Assembly (NCBI RefSeq): GCF_001712795.1
Contig: NZ_KV757598.1
Span: 1-46,643, forward strand
Source of the DNA: Nostoc sp. KVJ20
Lineage (GTDB): Bacteria; Cyanobacteriota; Cyanobacteriia; Cyanobacteriales; Nostocaceae
Length of the DNA stretch: 46,643 bases
Reading direction: 5' to 3'
Below, piece by piece: positions 43,301-46,643 of this stretch (position 1 is the stretch's first letter; each line of letters starts with the position of its first letter). Both the position numbers and the translations under genes were made by a program. The notes under the pieces are model-generated. The model was not told where the DNA came from. It made no database searches and was given only the letters and a program-made list of their open reading frames with translations.

Positions 43301-44428
43301 CTATTGACTAATAGCTAAACAATCAGTTTCAGCCCACCAGGTATAAATAGGTGTGTCGCGGTCAGGTAAAGCACCAAAAGTATTAGGTTGCAACACATTT
43401 ATCCTAACGCCATTGGTTAATTCCACAACATAATTAACATGTGTGCCCAAATACATAACATTGACCAGTCTTCCTTCAAAGCAGTTAGCTGGCAAATTGG
43501 GTGGATAAAGTGAAAGTTGTATTTTTTCTGGGCGCACACTTACCACCACAGCTTGTGATAATTCAGATGGTGTATCTTCAGCGCGGCTAATGATAATTGA
43601 GAGTCCTGTTTTCGTTGAAATTTGCACATTCGAGGAGTCTACGCTGACGATTTCACCACTGAATAAATTAGTATCACCAATAAAATCAGCAACGAAGGAT
43701 GTCTGGGGACGTTCGTAAATTTGGCTGGGAGTGCCAACTTGTTCAATTTTGCCTTGATTCATCACGGCAATGCGATCGCTCAAAGACAATGCTTCTTCCT
43801 GGTCGTGTGTCACCATCACAAAGGTTAATCCCAATTCTTTGTGTAAATTTGATAACTCAACCTGCATTTCCTTACGCAGTTTTAAATCTAACGCCCCTAA
43901 AGGTTCATCCAGTAATACGACGGTGGGACGGTTGACTAGGGCCCTAGCTAAAGCGACCCGCTGCTGTTGACCACCAGAAAGCTGATTGGGAAAACGCGAT
44001 CGCAAACTTTCCATTTTTACGAGTTTTAAAGCTTCTTGAACTCTAGCTTCAATTTCCGATTTGCGTAATTTTTTTAGCCGCAGTCCAAAGGCGATGTTAT
44101 CCCAGACATTTAGATGGTTAAATAAAGCGTAACTTTGAAATACAGTATTGACGGGTCGGCGGTAAGGCGGCACATTAGTCATAGACTGACCCTGAATTAA
44201 CACCTTGCCAGCGTCAGCGATTTCAAACCCAGCAATTAAGCGCAGTGTTGTTGTTTTACCACAACCGGAGGGGCCTAAAATACTAAAAAATTCTCCTTGT
44301 CTAACATCCAAGTCGATTCCATGTACTGCTGGTTCTTGGTTAAAAAACTTGAAGACATTACGCAGTTCAACATCAAGTGGCTGAAAACTTGTTATCCCCC
44401 TCTGATTCTGCATGACAATTTGAGCCAT
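43301..44428 (-). CDS. potA: Polyamine-type ABC transporter ATP-binding protein (PotA-like)
   Basis: 375 aa, the usual PotA length. Walker A GPSGCGKT with Lys58, Q-loop in TVFQSYALF, signature LSGGQQQR at 150-157, Walker B VVLLDEP with Glu175, and His208 in VTHD; a C-terminal TOBE-type regulatory domain (about 240-375) follows, ending in [14 protein letters not shown] residues. It energises import through a PotB/PotC permease. On the minus strand it would lie upstream of potD and potB, but about 29 kb of plus-strand sensory genes separate them. GAGG is 4 bases before the ATG. Specificity for polyamines is inferred from the potD/potB genes in the window. Confidence 0.9.
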   Translation of the reverse strand: MAQIVMQNQRGITSFQPLDVELRNVFKFFNQEPAVHGIDLDVRQGEFFSILGPSGCGKTTTLRLIAGFEIADAGKVLIQGQSMTNVPPYRRPVNTVFQSYALFNHLNVWDNIAFGLRLKKLRKSEIEARVQEALKLVKMESLRSRFPNQLSGGQQQRVALARALVNRPTVVLLDEPLGALDLKLRKEMQVELSNLHKELGLTFVMVTHDQEEALSLSDRIAVMNQGKIEQVGTPSQIYERPQTSFVADFIGDTNLFSGEIVSVDSSNVQISTKTGLSIIISRAEDTPSELSQAVVVSVRPEKIQLSLYPPNLPANCFEGRLVNVMYLGTHVNYVVELTNGVRINVLQPNTFGALPDRDTPIYTWWAETDCLAISQ

Positions 44429-44719
44429 AATCCTCAGTAGAATGCCGTGATTTTATGAGATTTTGTCAATTAATGTAGTCTTTTGGGCAGACTAGATTTG
44501 ACACTTTGGTTTATTGTATCCGCCAAAAACAATTGTTCAAGAATATACTCACCCGATTCTTTTATGCTCAGTGCCGCACATCGGCCAAAGGTAAAATTAG
44601 TCACTTCTATTGTACTTGGGTGTTCTTTGATTAAGCTAATAAGTATTAAAATTGCATATTAGCAATTGCTAAAAGGCTGGCTAAGATTGTGTTTATTCAT
44701 TTTGAATTTTGAATTATTT
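44429..44719. other. Divergent intergenic region potA-mrdA
   Basis: 291 bases, AT-rich, expected to hold both promoters. A perfect 14-base palindrome TTAGCAATTGCTAA is at 44659-44672, about 47 bases before the mrdA start. TTTTGAATTTTGAATT, a short tandem repeat, fills the place where a ribosome site would be. No gene is seen. Confidence 0.5.
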
Positions 44720-46552
44720 ATGTCTTTATTCCCATCAATTGGTAGCAAAAAAGATACACGTACTGTTGGACGTGGTTTACAGCCGATATTTTTAATTATA
44801 TTTACTCTACTGATGATCACTGGGATCAGTGTTCGTTTGGCATATTTGCAAATTACTGAAGGAGCAAGCCACCGAAAACGAGCCGAGTCCAATCGAATTC
44901 GGATGATCCCCAAACAACCAGAACGAGGCAATATCTTTGACCGCAATGGCAAACTTTTAGCCAGTACTCGCTATCCTCGCTCTGTATATTTGTGGCCGAT
45001 GGCACATACCAAGCCAGCATGGTCGGTTGTGGGATCACGTCTATCTGAAATTCTCGATGTTCCTCAAGAAGAGATGGAAAAGAAATTAGAAGAGGCCGGT
45101 GCTAACTCTTCTTCACTGATTCGGGTCGCTCGTGACTTGAACGAAGCGCAAATCACAGCATTGAAGGAGTATCAAGCCGAACTCCAAGACGTAGAAATTT
45201 CTACAGAAGCGGTTCGCTACTATCCCCACGGCAAACAATTAGCACATGTATTAGGCTATACGCGAGAACTTACCGCCGAGCAGTTAAAACAAAAGAAGCA
45301 GGAAGGCTACAGATTGGGTGATGTGATTGGTCAAATGGGAGCCGAAAAAGCTTATGAAAAAAGTCTGCGGGGTGAATGGGGTGGTCAGCAGGTAGAAGTG
45401 GATGGTGCAGGTCGGCCGCTCCGGGTTTTGGGGGAGAAACAGGCAAAATCTGGTAACGATTTGCACCTAACTATAGATTTAGATATGCAAAAGACAGCAG
45501 AAAAAGCTTTGGGCGATCGCGACGGTGCGATCGTGGCCCTTGACCCCAAGAACGGTGCGGTTTTAGCAATGGTATCTCATCCCACCTTTGACCCAAATAT
45601 TTTCTCCAAGCAGAAACTCACCCAAAAAGATTGGGAATTTGTCCAAGGTGCTGATCATCCTTTGGTGAATCGCGCCCTCAGCGCCTTTCCCCCCGCTAGC
45701 ACCTTCAAAATTGTCACCACCACAGCCGGGTTAGAATCAGGTAAATTTTCTCCTAACACAGTCCTGCAAACCTACGGTTCCTTAACTTTTGGCGGTACCC
45801 GATTTGGTGAATGGAATCACGCCGGATTCGGGCCATTGGGTTTTGTCGGAGCATTACAGTGGAGTAGTGATACCTTCTTCTATCAAATTGGTCGGGGAGT
45901 TGGCGGCCCAACTTTAATTGAATGGACTCGCAAGTATGGATTTGGTAAAACAACTGGCTTTGAGTTTGCCAACGAAGAAGCAGAAGGTTTAGTACCAGAT
46001 GAGAAATGGAAGCAGAAAGCTTGGAAGATACCTTGGACTGTAGGCGACAGCATTAATATGTCAATTGGTCAAGGTGCTTTACTAACTACACCTCTGCAAG
46101 TCGCCATCATGTTTGCCGTACCTGCTAATGGTGGCTACCGAGTCCAGCCGCATTTGCTTAAAGACAACGAAGAAGCAAAAAGCTGGCGAGAATCTTTAAA
46201 TATGAAGCCTACAACCATAAGTGTTCTCCGTCAGGGACTACGGAAAGTAGTATCCGAAGGTACGGGTAAAGTTTTGCAGCAGCCAACAATTCCCCCAGTC
46301 GCGGGTAAAAGTGGTACCGCCGAAGCCTGGAAGGGTCGTGTTAAGCAAAATCATGCTTGGTTTGGAGCCTATGCACCGGCTGAACAGCCCGAAATTCTGA
46401 TTGTGGCATTTGCTGAACATTCCGGCGGTGGAGGTGGTAGCATTGCTGCGCCCATGATTTTACAAATTATGGAGGAATATTTTCAGCGCAAGTATCCGGG
46501 GAAGTATCAGAAACCAGTGCCTGAGAATATAGTAAACAGCCGTCGGAGTTGA
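44720..46552 (+). CDS. mrdA: Penicillin-binding protein 2 (peptidoglycan transpeptidase, elongation type)
   Basis: 610 aa. One membrane anchor (about 20-43), a dimerisation domain beginning near PERGNIFDRNGKLLA, and the transpeptidase domain with the active-site Ser327 in SxxK (STFK), SSD in WSSDTFFYQIG (the SxN position), and KSGTAE as the KTG-type motif. The order and the motif variants are those of PBP2/MrdA of the cell-elongation machinery rather than FtsI. The ATG at 44720 is chosen because it places the membrane anchor at the usual distance; an upstream TTG at 44666 would add a hydrophobic 18-residue leader with no ribosome site. No clear Shine-Dalgarno sequence precedes 44720 either. 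The rodA partner is not in the window. Confidence 0.92.
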   Translation: MSLFPSIGSKKDTRTVGRGLQPIFLIIFTLLMITGISVRLAYLQITEGASHRKRAESNRIRMIPKQPERGNIFDRNGKLLASTRYPRSVYLWPMAHTKPAWSVVGSRLSEILDVPQEEMEKKLEEAGANSSSLIRVARDLNEAQITALKEYQAELQDVEISTEAVRYYPHGKQLAHVLGYTRELTAEQLKQKKQEGYRLGDVIGQMGAEKAYEKSLRGEWGGQQVEVDGAGRPLRVLGEKQAKSGNDLHLTIDLDMQKTAEKALGDRDGAIVALDPKNGAVLAMVSHPTFDPNIFSKQKLTQKDWEFVQGADHPLVNRALSAFPPASTFKIVTTTAGLESGKFSPNTVLQTYGSLTFGGTRFGEWNHAGFGPLGFVGALQWSSDTFFYQIGRGVGGPTLIEWTRKYGFGKTTGFEFANEEAEGLVPDEKWKQKAWKIPWTVGDSINMSIGQGALLTTPLQVAIMFAVPANGGYRVQPHLLKDNEEAKSWRESLNMKPTTISVLRQGLRKVVSEGTGKVLQQPTIPPVAGKSGTAEAWKGRVKQNHAWFGAYAPAEQPEILIVAFAEHSGGGGGSIAAPMILQIMEEYFQRKYPGKYQKPVPENIVNSRRS

Positions 46553-46559
46553 TTAACTT

Positions 46560-46584
46560 ATCCCCTGGTTTGAAGCCGGGGGAT
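46560..46584 (+). terminator. Hairpin after mrdA
   Basis: ATCCCCTGG and CCGGGGGAT pair over 9 bases (one G-T) around a 7-base loop, 7 bases after the mrdA stop. The T-run after it is poor, so termination is likely but not certain. Confidence 0.55.
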
Positions 46585-46589
46585 TTCGA

Positions 46590-46624
46590 GTCATTGGTCA
46601 TTAGTCATTGGTCATTGGTCATTA
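46590..46624 (+). repeat. Heptameric STRR (GTCATTG/GTCATTA x5)
   Basis: Five consecutive 7-base units. The same unit occurs within the coding region of giant kinase 3. Confidence 0.75.
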
Positions 46625-46643
46625 ACGCAAAAACTATGTCCCG

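Noticed and set aside
44666..44719. Upstream TTG start for mrdA
   Set aside because: The extra 18 residues overlap the TTTTGAA short repeat and the palindrome and are not part of PBP2 proteins; ATG 44720 fits the family.
1..46643. tRNA or rRNA genes
   Set aside because: No cloverleaf-like segment with a TTCGANNC-type T-loop and matching acceptor stem, and no rRNA-like stretch, was recognised on reading.

Overview
The window looks like chromosomal DNA from a filamentous, heterocyst-type cyanobacterium (Nostoc/Anabaena group). Reasons seen in the sequence: many HIP1 octamers (GCGATCGC), several families of heptameric short tandem repeats (STRRs) and MITE-like repeats, an AnPixJ-like photoreceptor operon, and proteins that fuse a Ser/Thr kinase to a His kinase (HstK type), a family I know from Nostoc/Anabaena. 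I cannot name the species.

Layout. (1) 1-160: tail of an upstream gene and its terminator. (2) 702-10827, + strand: a phototaxis/chemotaxis-type operon, pixG (PatA-like regulator), pixH (CheY), pixI (CheW), pixJ (four GAF domains plus methyl-accepting domain), a four-helix-bundle ORF carried by a repeat, and pixL (CheA hybrid). (3) 10956-13722, - strand: a Uma2-type nuclease-fold gene, then a polyamine-type ABC permease and binding protein (potB, potD). (4) 14203-43038, + strand: a sensory block of about 29 kb holding an orphan ABC binding lipoprotein, a membrane hybrid His kinase, four tandem giant Ser/Thr kinase-AAA-TPR-GAF-His kinase proteins of 1793-1933 aa, and a PAS-PAS-His kinase. (5) 43301-44428, - strand: potA, the ATPase that matches potD/potB, so the pot genes sit on both sides of the sensory block. 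(6) 44720-46552, + strand: mrdA (PBP2).

How it works together. PixJ should sense light through bilin-binding GAF domains and signal through PixI and PixL to PixH and PixG. The block at 14-43 kb has six His kinase cores, but the only receiver domain in it is the one fused to the membrane kinase. Its outputs must therefore be response regulators outside the window or the Ser/Thr kinase domains themselves.

The most notable features are the fourfold tandem array with a shared leader that lacks a Shine-Dalgarno sequence, the patchwork similarity among its copies, and repeats inside or at the ends of several signalling genes (a HAMP domain, a kinase loop, a His kinase ATP domain, a kinase C-terminus, and a small ORF whose tail is repeat-encoded). 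All functional statements rest on motifs read by eye; no database search was run.
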